A stretch of DNA of 64,000 bases from an uncultured Balneolaceae bacterium (GTDB lineage Bacteria; Bacteroidota; Rhodothermia; Balneolales; Balneolaceae): positions 1 through 64,000 of the forward strand of contig CALKWT010000185.1 of NCBI GenBank assembly GCA_938003885.1, in the 5' to 3' direction. The stretch's first letter is position 1; each line of letters starts with the position of its first letter. Both the position numbers and the translations under genes were made by a program. The notes under the pieces are model-generated. The model was not told where the DNA came from. It made no database searches and saw nothing but the letters and a program-made list of their open reading frames with translations. This document shows positions 56,852-64,000 of the stretch, piece by piece.

Positions 56852-57605
56852 CTTCGGGCGAACCCTGTATTTTAGTAGGTTTAACTTGTAGTGCTTCAAA
56901 AAGCTCATCAAACTGATTTGTAAGGTGATTTCCGGTAACAACGTGATCACTATACCTGAGCCCAAGCTTAAGGATATCAATGGATCCGTCTTCTTCTTGT
57001 AGAGAATCTTTATCTATATCATCCGGCAAGCCGAGCAGATCGATGATAGAGCTATCTTCAAATTGCCCTTTGTTTTCCGGATGATGCAGGTTGTAAACAA
57101 TTTGGGTGTTTTGGAAAATATCTTCATTCTTATACAAGGTTCTGACAAGCAGGGGGATGAGGCCTGCAGGCCAGTCATGGCAGTGTATAATATCGGGTTG
57201 CCAGCCGAGTCTTATAACAGTCTCCAGCACTCCTTTATTGTAGAAAGCCAGTCTCTCGTCATTATCTTCATAAAACTCTTTGGCTTTCGGCTTTTCGAAC
57301 ATTCCCTTTCTTTTGAAATATTTATCGTTATCCAGAAAGTACACCTGAAGTTTGGCGTTGGGAATACTGGCCACCTTGATTTTCATGCTTTCAGTCTCTT
57401 CACCCACTTCAACTTCGATGCCGGAGAGCCGGATTACTTCGTGAAGACGGTTCCTGCGATCGTTGATGGTGCCGAATTTTGGCAGTAATATTCGAATTTC
57501 AAAACCTTGATCCTGAAGAGAGGCAGGCAAAAATCGCAGCAAGTCTGCGGTGTAGGTCATTCTGGCAAAAGGGGCGATTTCAGCAGCTGCATATAGTATT
57601 TTCAT
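56796..57605 (-). CDS. Single-domain GT5-like glycogen/starch synthase family protein
   Basis: The start KILYAAAEIAPFARMTYTADLLRFLP and later PDIIHCHDWPAGLIPLL match the GT5 catalytic (N-terminal) domain of glycogen synthase. Full enzymes are ~480 residues and have a second GT1 domain; this one stops at 269. The KxGGL motif that binds ADP-glucose is also missing: where it belongs there is ARMTYTADLL. Such short forms are usual in Bacteroidota relatives, where their activity is not established as far as I know. It lies downstream of glgB, malQ and a phosphosulfolactate-synthase gene on one strand. Confidence 0.82.
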   Translation of the reverse strand: MKILYAAAEIAPFARMTYTADLLRFLPASLQDQGFEIRILLPKFGTINDRRNRLHEVIRLSGIEVEVGEETESMKIKVASIPNAKLQVYFLDNDKYFKRKGMFEKPKAKEFYEDNDERLAFYNKGVLETVIRLGWQPDIIHCHDWPAGLIPLLVRTLYKNEDIFQNTQIVYNLHHPENKGQFEDSSIIDLLGLPDDIDKDSLQEEDGSIDILKLGLRYSDHVVTGNHLTNQFDELFEALQVKPTKIQGSPEDVSKKFANYYREILGETE

Positions 57606-57643
57606 ATAGAAGGTTTTTTTGATGCTTAATATTAAGAGCGTTC

Positions 57644-58456
57644 TTATGTAACATTCGGTTTGTTACCGTTGGTCAAATTCTTGATATGCTCGTCATCAAT
57701 GGTATAAAACTCCAGAAGAGTATCGCTTCTCAGGCCCAGGCGAAGTGTTTCAAGAGGGATCACTTCAGATGGCTCTATATTGCCCAGATTCACATTGCTT
57801 CCCAGTTTTTTTATGAACCAGGCCTGCTGTTCCTTTTGTGGTGCTTCGAAAAGCAGGTGTTCACTGCTGATCTGATCGATAATTTCATCGATGAGGCCCG
57901 ATCTGACCTCACCATTGGGCCTGAAAACTCCAACAGTACCCGATTCTCTTGCTTCGCAAATCACTTTCCAGGAGCCTGCTTCCAACTCTGCTTCAATCAT
58001 TCGAACCCACTTGTAAGGGGGAATGATTGCGTCAGGATTTTTGCTTCCAACTTCTGAAAGAACTGTGAAGTCTTTGCTCAGTTCCCGGATAATTGCCAAC
58101 TTTCTTTCATCGGAGAGCCAGATCGTACCATTGGAAACCTCAACATAACGAATCCCGTACCTATTAAGCAACTCAACGTAGCTGTCAAGCTGGTTTCTCA
58201 ATACATAGGCTTCAAACAACGTGCCGCCAAAATAGACAGGAATCTCATATTTCGTATATACGTCTAATTTGTCCTGAAGATGTTGTGTGACGAATGAAGT
58301 GCCCCAGCCTAATTTAACAATATCCGTATACCCCGAGGCAACTTCACAGAAATCCTCTGCCTGCCGAACACTGAAGCCTTTGTCAAGCGCAAGGGTGATT
58401 CCCTTGTTGCGCGGTTTTTGTGTTCTCTCTGGCAGATGATTTAATTGATATGACAT
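57644..58456 (-). CDS. Phosphosulfolactate synthase (ComA family)
   Basis: The family enzyme adds sulfite to phosphoenolpyruvate to make (2R)-phospho-3-sulfolactate. The TIM-barrel landmarks are NKGITLALDKGFSVRQAEDF, IVKLGWGTSFV, VYFGGTLFEAYVL, IRYVEVSNGTIWL, VLSEVGSKNP and ICEARESGTVGVF, all as in ComA. In methanogens it starts coenzyme M synthesis; in bacteria it is tied to sulfolactate, or its role is unknown. It sits between malQ and the GT5-like gene, with only short gaps, in a glycogen-type cluster. That context does not explain its reaction, apart from PEP being a shared central metabolite. Confidence 0.85.
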   Translation of the reverse strand: MSYQLNHLPERTQKPRNKGITLALDKGFSVRQAEDFCEVASGYTDIVKLGWGTSFVTQHLQDKLDVYTKYEIPVYFGGTLFEAYVLRNQLDSYVELLNRYGIRYVEVSNGTIWLSDERKLAIIRELSKDFTVLSEVGSKNPDAIIPPYKWVRMIEAELEAGSWKVICEARESGTVGVFRPNGEVRSGLIDEIIDQISSEHLLFEAPQKEQQAWFIKKLGSNVNLGNIEPSEVIPLETLRLGLRSDTLLEFYTIDDEHIKNLTNGNKPNVT

Positions 58457-58527
58457 GTGCAGATTTTAGAGTTTTGATTAATCGGCTCAAGATACAAAAG
58501 GATCGTTTTATTAAAAAATAGGAAGAT

Positions 58528-60045
58528 TTAATCCGATTGCCGCTTTTTTGGGTTTGGAATCCGGGCAGACAATTCAGAAAGAAACCGGATCCGGCCGTGG
58601 TCTGTACGTTCAAGCATCTCATCCGTATATCGCCAGGTCCAGTTGTTTTCTGCAGTACCGGGGATATTCATCCTGTGTTCCTGGCCGAGGTTCATGAAGT
58701 CCTGCATCGGAAAAATGGCAAGATCGGCTGTCGATAACATCGCCAGCCTGATCAGTTCCCAGTTTATTTCGCTGCCATCGCTGCGCGTGTAGACCCTTGC
58801 TCTGTGAGCGTCAGCCGTCGGTGCCGATTGATACCAGCCGAGGGTGGTGTCGTTGTCGTGGGTACCGGTATATACTACACAGTTCCGGGGATAGTGATGT
58901 GGCAGATAGGGGTTGCCGGAATCGGAGCCGAAGGCGAACTGCAGAACTTTCATGCCGGGGAAGCTGAAACGATCGCGTAGCTTATCAACAGCAGGGGTGA
59001 TCACCCCCAAATCTTCCGCAATCACCGGAAGCCTGCCCAGCTCTTTCTGAATGGTGATAAAAAGCTTTTCCCCTGGTCCTTTTACCCATTTACCATTGAT
59101 TGCATTTTTTTCTGAAGCGGGAACTTCCCAATAAGCTTCGAACCCCCTGAAATGGTCAATCCGTGTAGCATCAAAAAGCCGGAACATCTGCCTGAAACGT
59201 TCAATCCACCAGGAGAAGCCGTTCTCTTCCATCTTTTTCCAGTTAAACAGGGGGTTCCCCCAGAGTTGTCCCGTCTCACTGAAGTAGTCTGGCGGGACGC
59301 CTGATACCAGTTTCGGTTTCCCGTCTGATCCGACTTCAAAAAGCTCAGGCCTGCTCCAAACATCTGCACTGTTGTGATTCACAAAAATAGGAATGTCACC
59401 AATAATCTGAATATCCCGCTCATTGGCATAACTTTTCAGGCTGCTCCATTGAGCTGCGAATTCATATTGAAGCCATGTTTGATAACGGATTTCTTCCCGA
59501 TGCTCTCTTTTGAAATCTTCCAGGAGCCGACTGTTCCGGCGGGCGAGTCCTGTGGGCCATTCATTCCAGCTTTTCCACCCGTTCACTTTCAGACTGGCCA
59601 TGAACACGGTATACTCCTCAAGCCAGTACTTGTTACTATTCTGGAACTGCTCAAAAAGAGCCCTGGAAGCAGGTGAATGATCTTCAAAATAGCGCTGTGA
59701 AGCGAGCCGGAAAAGCCTCTCCTTGTGAGCGTAGGCCTGGCTGAATTGGGCTTTTGTAGTGGATGGCAGTCTGGCTTCCAATAGCTCGGATGAGGTGAGA
59801 AGTCCTTTTTCCTCCAATGTATCCGGGCTGATCAGATAGTGATTTCCTGCAAATGCAGAGTAACTTGTGTAAGGGGAGTCTCCATACCCGACGGGTGTCA
59901 GCGGAAGAATCTGCCAGACCGTTTGTCCTGTCGTTTTAAGAAAATCTATAAATTTTCTGGCACCCTTACCAAAATCCCCCATTCCGTAATCTGATGGAAA
60001 GGAGGTTGGGTGAACCAGAGTGCCGCAAGCCCTTCGAAATCTCAT
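58528..60045 (-). CDS. malQ: 4-alpha-glucanotransferase (amylomaltase)
   Basis: MalQ (GH77) moves glucan segments between alpha-1,4 chains. The N-terminal ACGTLVHPTSFPSDYGMGDFG, the substrate region TPVGYGDSPYTSYSAFAGN, the nucleophile Asp in TRIDHFRGFEAYWEVP, the acid/base Glu in VIAEDLGVITP and the closing GTHDNDTTLGWY are all present. The length of 505 is the normal short bacterial type. It follows glgB by 37 bases on the same strand. Together they point to glycogen or maltodextrin turnover. Confidence 0.95.
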   Translation of the reverse strand: MRFRRACGTLVHPTSFPSDYGMGDFGKGARKFIDFLKTTGQTVWQILPLTPVGYGDSPYTSYSAFAGNHYLISPDTLEEKGLLTSSELLEARLPSTTKAQFSQAYAHKERLFRLASQRYFEDHSPASRALFEQFQNSNKYWLEEYTVFMASLKVNGWKSWNEWPTGLARRNSRLLEDFKREHREEIRYQTWLQYEFAAQWSSLKSYANERDIQIIGDIPIFVNHNSADVWSRPELFEVGSDGKPKLVSGVPPDYFSETGQLWGNPLFNWKKMEENGFSWWIERFRQMFRLFDATRIDHFRGFEAYWEVPASEKNAINGKWVKGPGEKLFITIQKELGRLPVIAEDLGVITPAVDKLRDRFSFPGMKVLQFAFGSDSGNPYLPHHYPRNCVVYTGTHDNDTTLGWYQSAPTADAHRARVYTRSDGSEINWELIRLAMLSTADLAIFPMQDFMNLGQEHRMNIPGTAENNWTWRYTDEMLERTDHGRIRFLSELSARIPNPKKRQSD

Positions 60046-60082
60046 GCTTTTGTCCTTTTATCCTGATGGATATCCGTTGCAA

Positions 60083-62278
60083 TTACCTTTTCGGTTTCAG
60101 AATGATGCCTGCCAGCGGGGGAACCTCTATCTCAATATGATAAGGCCGGTTGTGCCATTCACCCTCGACCGATTTTACGGCGTAGGGTCCGGCGTTGCTT
60201 CCCCCGTAATGGCCTGAATCACTATTGAGAAGGATTTCAAACTCTACATCCTCCGGAACCCCAAACTTGTAGCCGGCGTGCAGCTGCGGGGTAAAGTTCA
60301 GTATAAAGATGAGGTAATTTTCCGGCTCGTTCCCTTTTCTGATAAAAGAGATCAGGCTGTTATCTGCATCTGTGATGTCTATCCATTCAAACCCATCCCA
60401 CCTGGTGTCGATCTGATGCCAGGCGGATTCATTTTTATAAAGGTGGTTTAAATCTCTGACCAGATTTTGAACCCCCTGGTGTGCCTCATACTCAAGAAGG
60501 TGCCAGTCGATAGATCGGGACTCATCCCATTCATCACGCTGCGCAAACTCCCCTCCCATGAACAGAAGTTTCTTCCCCGGATGTCCGTACATATAGGTAT
60601 AGAGCAAACGAAGATTGGCAAATTTCTGCCAATCATCCCCGGGCATTTTGGAGAGGAAGGACTGTTTCATATGAACAGTTTCATCATGGGACAGAGGCAG
60701 GATGAATTGCTCGGTAAAAGCGTAGATCAGAGAAAAGGTGAGTTGATCCTGATGATGTTTTCGGAATATAGGATCCTTTTCAAAATAGGAGAGTGTATCG
60801 TTCATCCATCCCATATTCCACTTGAAGTCGAATCCGAGACCGCCCGAAAAGGTGGGTTTCGTTACCCCTTCCCAGGAGGTGGACTCCTCTGCAAATGTCA
60901 AAATGCCGGGATAGTAGAGGTGAGTAACTTCGTTCAGCCGTTGAAGAAAACTGATCGCCTCCAGGTTTTCACGACCGCCAAAACGGTTCGGGATCCAGTC
61001 GTCCTCAGCTCTGGAGTAATCGAGGTAGAGCATGGAAGCCACTGCATCCACCCGGAATCCGTCAATATGAAACTCATCGATCCAGTAGACGGCGTTCGAG
61101 ATCAGAAAATTTAAGACTTCGGTTCTTCCATAGTTGAAAATTAACGTTCCCCAATCCCTGTGTTCTCCTTTTCGCGGATCTGCATACTCATAAAGTGCTG
61201 TGCCGTCGAACCGGCCTAATCCGTGCTCATCTTTTGTAAAATGTGCCGGAACCCAATCTATAATGACACCAATCCCCGCCTGATGGCAGCTGTTAACAAA
61301 ATACTTCAGGTCGTCGGGGTTTCCGAATCTGCTGGTAGGAGCATAATAACCAGTGATCTGATAGCCCCAGGAGGGGTCGTAGGGGTGTTCTGCAACCGGC
61401 ATCAGCTCCACATGTGTATAGCCCATATCCGTGAGATAGGGTACCAGATCCTCTGCCAGTTCCCTGTAGCTCAGAAATCCCGGGTCCCGGCCCACATGCC
61501 GTTTCCAGGAGCCGGGGTGTACTTCATAGATAGTGAGAGGCAGATTGTGATGGTCTGCTTCCTCCCGGTGCCTGATCCATTCCTGGTCGGCCCATTCAAA
61601 CTCGCTCTCCCAGACGACCGACGCAGTACCGGGTCTCAGCTCTGCAAAAAATGCATACGGATCAGACTTCTTTATCGGATAGACCCCTGGTTGAGACTGG
61701 ATCTCAAATTTGTAGTAGTCTCCTTTGGTTACATGAGGTATAAAAATTTCCCAGATTCCCTGATCATGGTACTTCCGCATTCCATGAATCCGGCCATCCC
61801 AGTTGTTGAAAGAACCTACAACGCTGACTCGCCGCGCGGAAGGTGCCGACACCACAAAATGAGTCCCGCGACACCCATCGACCGATTTAACATGAGCCCC
61901 CATCATACCGTACGCCCGGTGGTGATTTCCTTCTCCCCACAACTGCAGGTCCAGATCACTCAGCAGCGGGCCGAACCGATAAGGATCCTCAATTTCATAA
62001 GGGTCACCGGACCAGGGAGTTATAAGATAGGAAAACCGGAACCGCTTTTTCCTCCTGGGAAAGATATACTCGAAAAGGCCTTCCTCCGACAACCGGTTCA
62101 TCCTGACTTTTTTTCCTCTGGCCGGATTAATCTCAACCTCTTTGGCATCAGGCCGAAAACAGCGTAACAGAAGTTTTTCACGGTTATTCTCAGTTACGTG
62201 GTGAAAACCCAGAACGGAAAACGGATCGGTATGTTCGCCATTGGAAATGGCCTCAATTTCCTCGATTTTAAGAGTCAC
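60083..62278 (-). CDS. glgB: 1,4-alpha-glucan branching enzyme
   Basis: GlgB introduces alpha-1,6 branches into glycogen. An N1/CBM48-type region covers ~1-215 (DPFSVLGFHHV, SVVGSFNNWDGRIH); the GH13 barrel follows with YEVHPGSWKRH, VELMPVAEHPYDPSWGYQ, the nucleophile D411 (DGFRVDAVASMLYLDYSR), the Glu acid/base in TFAEESTSWEGVT and LSHDETVH. The C-terminal beta domain ends at 731. The length is the E. coli type. It is the first gene of the long minus-strand run and is divergent from the LolC/E-like gene. Confidence 0.96.
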   Translation of the reverse strand: MTLKIEEIEAISNGEHTDPFSVLGFHHVTENNREKLLLRCFRPDAKEVEINPARGKKVRMNRLSEEGLFEYIFPRRKKRFRFSYLITPWSGDPYEIEDPYRFGPLLSDLDLQLWGEGNHHRAYGMMGAHVKSVDGCRGTHFVVSAPSARRVSVVGSFNNWDGRIHGMRKYHDQGIWEIFIPHVTKGDYYKFEIQSQPGVYPIKKSDPYAFFAELRPGTASVVWESEFEWADQEWIRHREEADHHNLPLTIYEVHPGSWKRHVGRDPGFLSYRELAEDLVPYLTDMGYTHVELMPVAEHPYDPSWGYQITGYYAPTSRFGNPDDLKYFVNSCHQAGIGVIIDWVPAHFTKDEHGLGRFDGTALYEYADPRKGEHRDWGTLIFNYGRTEVLNFLISNAVYWIDEFHIDGFRVDAVASMLYLDYSRAEDDWIPNRFGGRENLEAISFLQRLNEVTHLYYPGILTFAEESTSWEGVTKPTFSGGLGFDFKWNMGWMNDTLSYFEKDPIFRKHHQDQLTFSLIYAFTEQFILPLSHDETVHMKQSFLSKMPGDDWQKFANLRLLYTYMYGHPGKKLLFMGGEFAQRDEWDESRSIDWHLLEYEAHQGVQNLVRDLNHLYKNESAWHQIDTRWDGFEWIDITDADNSLISFIRKGNEPENYLIFILNFTPQLHAGYKFGVPEDVEFEILLNSDSGHYGGSNAGPYAVKSVEGEWHNRPYHIEIEVPPLAGIILKPKR

Positions 62279-62388
62279 GTGCGCCCTCGTCGGTTAATTA
62301 TTTGTAGACAATCAAGATATTAATTTTGGAAGCATTATTATAAGCTTGTCATGAATATCATCACTCCATTATAATCAATTTTATTTGG

Positions 62389-63615
62389 ATGAAAATCATT
62401 CAGTTTATCTCTCGGAGATACCTTTTTTCAAAGAAGCACATTTCTCTGATCTCCATACTCACCACGATCAGTATTACCGGGATCACCATCGGGACTGCCC
62501 TGCTTATTGTGATTCTCTCAGTTTTTAACGGCTTCTATGATGTGATCAGAGGGTACCTGCTGACTTTTGATCCCGATATCCGTGTGGAGCTGGCCGACTA
62601 CTCCCCTTTACTAGAAAACCATGAGGTGGCCTCGCTACTGGCCGGCCATCCGGATGTGGTCTCTGTCATGCCTTTTGTAGAGGGAAAAGCGATGCTGGTA
62701 TTTGAGAACGGACAAAACGAAGTTCTGAATGTGCGCGGGATTGACTCTGTGCGGGATCCCTTTATCGTGAACCTTCTCCAGGAACAGGGAGGTGCGGAGT
62801 ATTCGCTGGCAGTGGAAGGCAACCGTCCGGGCGCACTCGTCAGTGAGACCCTCATCACACGCTACAGACTCTCCGAGGGTGATGAAATTGCGATGTTGAG
62901 CCCAACCGGTATGAGGAGAGCCTTGACACAATTTTCATCCCCCCGGTCCAGCCGATTTACCATCAGGGCAGGATATGATATGCATCAGATTGTCGATCTG
63001 GATGTGGTGTATGTGGATATTGAGGCTGCACAGCGGCTCTTTAATCTGCGTAATCAGATTTCGGGTTACGACCTGACTCTTACCGATACCGATGAGGCTG
63101 AGAGAGTGAAGGAGGAGCTCTTGAGCTTGATTGGAGATGAGTATAGGTTGTCGACATGGTATGACCTGCAAAAACCGCTTTACGATGTCATGTACCTGGA
63201 GAAGTGGGGCTCCTATTTTATATTGATGATCATTGTGCTGGTGGCCGTTTTAAATATTCTGGGATCTCTGACCATGATCGTGCTGCAGAAAAAAAGGGAT
63301 ATCGGTGTGCTGATGTCCCTTGGGATGACTCGTTCCCAAATTCGCAAAATATTTCAATCACAAGGTATCCGGATCGGATTGATCGGCACAGGAATAGGGG
63401 GGCTCGCTGGCCTGGCACTCACCTTTGCACAAAAAGAATTTAGCCTGGTGAAGTTGTCATCCTCTTTTATTATCGATGCCTATCCGGTCTCTGTGCAAAC
63501 TTCCGATATCTTCATGGTCATGACCGGTACCATGGTACTCTGTCTGTTGGCCAGCTGGTATCCATCCACCCGGGCATCCAGAGTGGAGCCTGCTGATGCT
63601 GTCCGGGAAGAGTAA
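62389..63615 (+). CDS. LolC/LolE-like FtsX-family ABC permease
   Basis: The protein has an N-terminal transmembrane helix (~20-45, LISILTTISITGITIGTALLIVILSVFNGF), a ~220-residue extracytoplasmic domain and three C-terminal helices (~272-298, ~320-345, ~375-395), the layout of lipoprotein-releasing permeases. The FtsX motif KKRDIGVLMSLGMTRSQIRKIF is intact. It would pull lipoproteins out of the inner membrane for delivery to the outer membrane, together with a LolD ATPase not seen in the window. Many lipoproteins in this window would be clients. Confidence 0.87.
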   Translation: MKIIQFISRRYLFSKKHISLISILTTISITGITIGTALLIVILSVFNGFYDVIRGYLLTFDPDIRVELADYSPLLENHEVASLLAGHPDVVSVMPFVEGKAMLVFENGQNEVLNVRGIDSVRDPFIVNLLQEQGGAEYSLAVEGNRPGALVSETLITRYRLSEGDEIAMLSPTGMRRALTQFSSPRSSRFTIRAGYDMHQIVDLDVVYVDIEAAQRLFNLRNQISGYDLTLTDTDEAERVKEELLSLIGDEYRLSTWYDLQKPLYDVMYLEKWGSYFILMIIVLVAVLNILGSLTMIVLQKKRDIGVLMSLGMTRSQIRKIFQSQGIRIGLIGTGIGGLAGLALTFAQKEFSLVKLSSSFIIDAYPVSVQTSDIFMVMTGTMVLCLLASWYPSTRASRVEPADAVREE

Positions 63616-63637
63616 TTTTAAATCCTGAGATGAAAGC

Positions 63638-64000
63638 ATGGATCCTCTGACCCACGGTTTGACCGGTGCTGCTGTCGCCCGGCTTGTACCGGGAAATAAC
63701 GGAGAGAAGCTCCCTTTTCTGATAGGTTTTCTCTCGGCGCAGCTACCCGACCTGGATGTACTGTTTCAGACGGCAGCGGATCCTCTCACCGGTATTGAGT
63801 TGCACCGCCACTTCACCCACTCACTTTTTTTTGCGCCGGCAGGAGCGGCCCTTGCTGCGGGGATCTGTTGGCTGGCCCTCAAAAAGAGGCTCTCCGCTGG
63901 TAAACTCTATCTGATGGTGCTGGCCGCCTGGGTAAGTGCCATTCTTCTGGATGCCTGTACAAGTTACGGGACCCATCTGCTCCTGCCATTCTCCGGAGAG
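63638..64000 (+). CDS. YdjM-type membrane-bound metal-dependent hydrolase (3' end cut by window edge)
   Basis: From the ATG at 63638 the frame is open to the end of the window (121 codons). It begins MDPLTHGLTGAAVARL and contains QLPDLDVL, the diagnostic HRHFTHSLFF and DACTSYGTHLLLPF, the pattern of the YdjM (DUF457, PF04307) family of membrane-bound predicted hydrolases, with His and Asp residues that may hold a metal. Hydrophobic helices lie around residues 70-85 and 95-112. The gene follows the permease by 22 bases and is probably co-transcribed. Confidence 0.82.
   Translation, partial: MDPLTHGLTGAAVARLVPGNNGEKLPFLIGFLSAQLPDLDVLFQTAADPLTGIELHRHFTHSLFFAPAGAALAAGICWLALKKRLSAGKLYLMVLAAWVSAILLDACTSYGTHLLLPFSGE

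Noticed and set aside
61223..62167. Open frame of 314 codons on the plus strand, antisense to glgB
   Set aside because: It lies fully inside a well-conserved branching-enzyme gene and its translation, rich in Cys, His, Arg and Pro, matches no family; a codon-bias shadow.

Overview
The window reads as ordinary chromosome of a Gram-negative, aerobic-type heterotroph. I infer the Balneolota/Rhodothermota branch next to Bacteroidota. Reasons: outer-membrane proteins and lipoproteins are frequent, there is an lptB-type LPS exporter ATPase, a DUF4270-like lipoprotein sits beside a short GT5 'glycogen synthase' (an arrangement typical of Bacteroidota relatives), IspH is the long form, and most genes lack a strong Shine-Dalgarno. 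Separate purS and purQ genes argue against classical Bacteroidia, which usually carry a fused PurL. A GghA-like hydrolase fragment at the left edge hints at a salt-adapted lifestyle. The lineage is an inference; there is no rRNA here to test it.

Layout. 1-2.7 kb: the 3' part of a glucosylglycerol-hydrolase-like enzyme, an orphan 83-residue gene and a lipoprotein hydrolase. 2.9-8.5 kb: M14 peptidase, DEAD-box helicase, ispH. 8.8-14 kb, mostly minus strand: YbbR-like protein, DUF721/DciA-like protein, recF, eno and a beta-barrel protein. 14.1-19.8 kb, plus strand: small conserved gene, prmC, a probable oriC with three perfect DnaA boxes, dnaA, folB-folK, deoxynucleoside kinase and a TPR protein. 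The change from mainly minus-strand to mainly plus-strand genes near 14-15.5 kb fits an origin there. 20-26.6 kb: OmpA-type lipoprotein, two-component system, sulfotransferase-like protein, DUF4159 protein and an alpha-oxoamine synthase (serine palmitoyltransferase type). 27.3-32.2 kb: a small ORF and two amidohydrolase-family secreted proteins. 32.3-36.7 kb: rpiB-gnd-zwf-pgl, the oxidative pentose-phosphate branch. 36.9-42.6 kb: Ste24-type protease, cutA, lemA with an M48-TerB-like fusion, DUF456. 42.7-47.5 kb: a phosphofructokinase with PPi-type residues, miaA, a small barrel protein and a surface-polysaccharide-like transferase. 47.8-52.6 kb: purS-clpS-purQ, M42 peptidase, lptB, rhodanese, rho. 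52.8-62.3 kb, minus strand: a long run glgB-malQ-phosphosulfolactate synthase-GT5-DUF4270-barrel protein-TPR. The right end holds a LolC/E-like permease and the start of a YdjM-type membrane hydrolase.

Functionally the window combines replication initiation, central carbon flow (eno, PPi-type PFK, oxidative pentose phosphate, glycogen metabolism) and envelope building. I saw no tRNA, rRNA, CRISPR array, insertion sequence or prophage, and no clear defence system. The best candidates for something new are contextual: clpS lodged between two purine-synthesis subunits with an altered N-degron pocket; a phosphosulfolactate synthase inside a glycogen cluster, in a genome region that also has an alpha-oxoamine synthase; catalytically degenerate amidohydrolase domains; and several non-coding structured elements.
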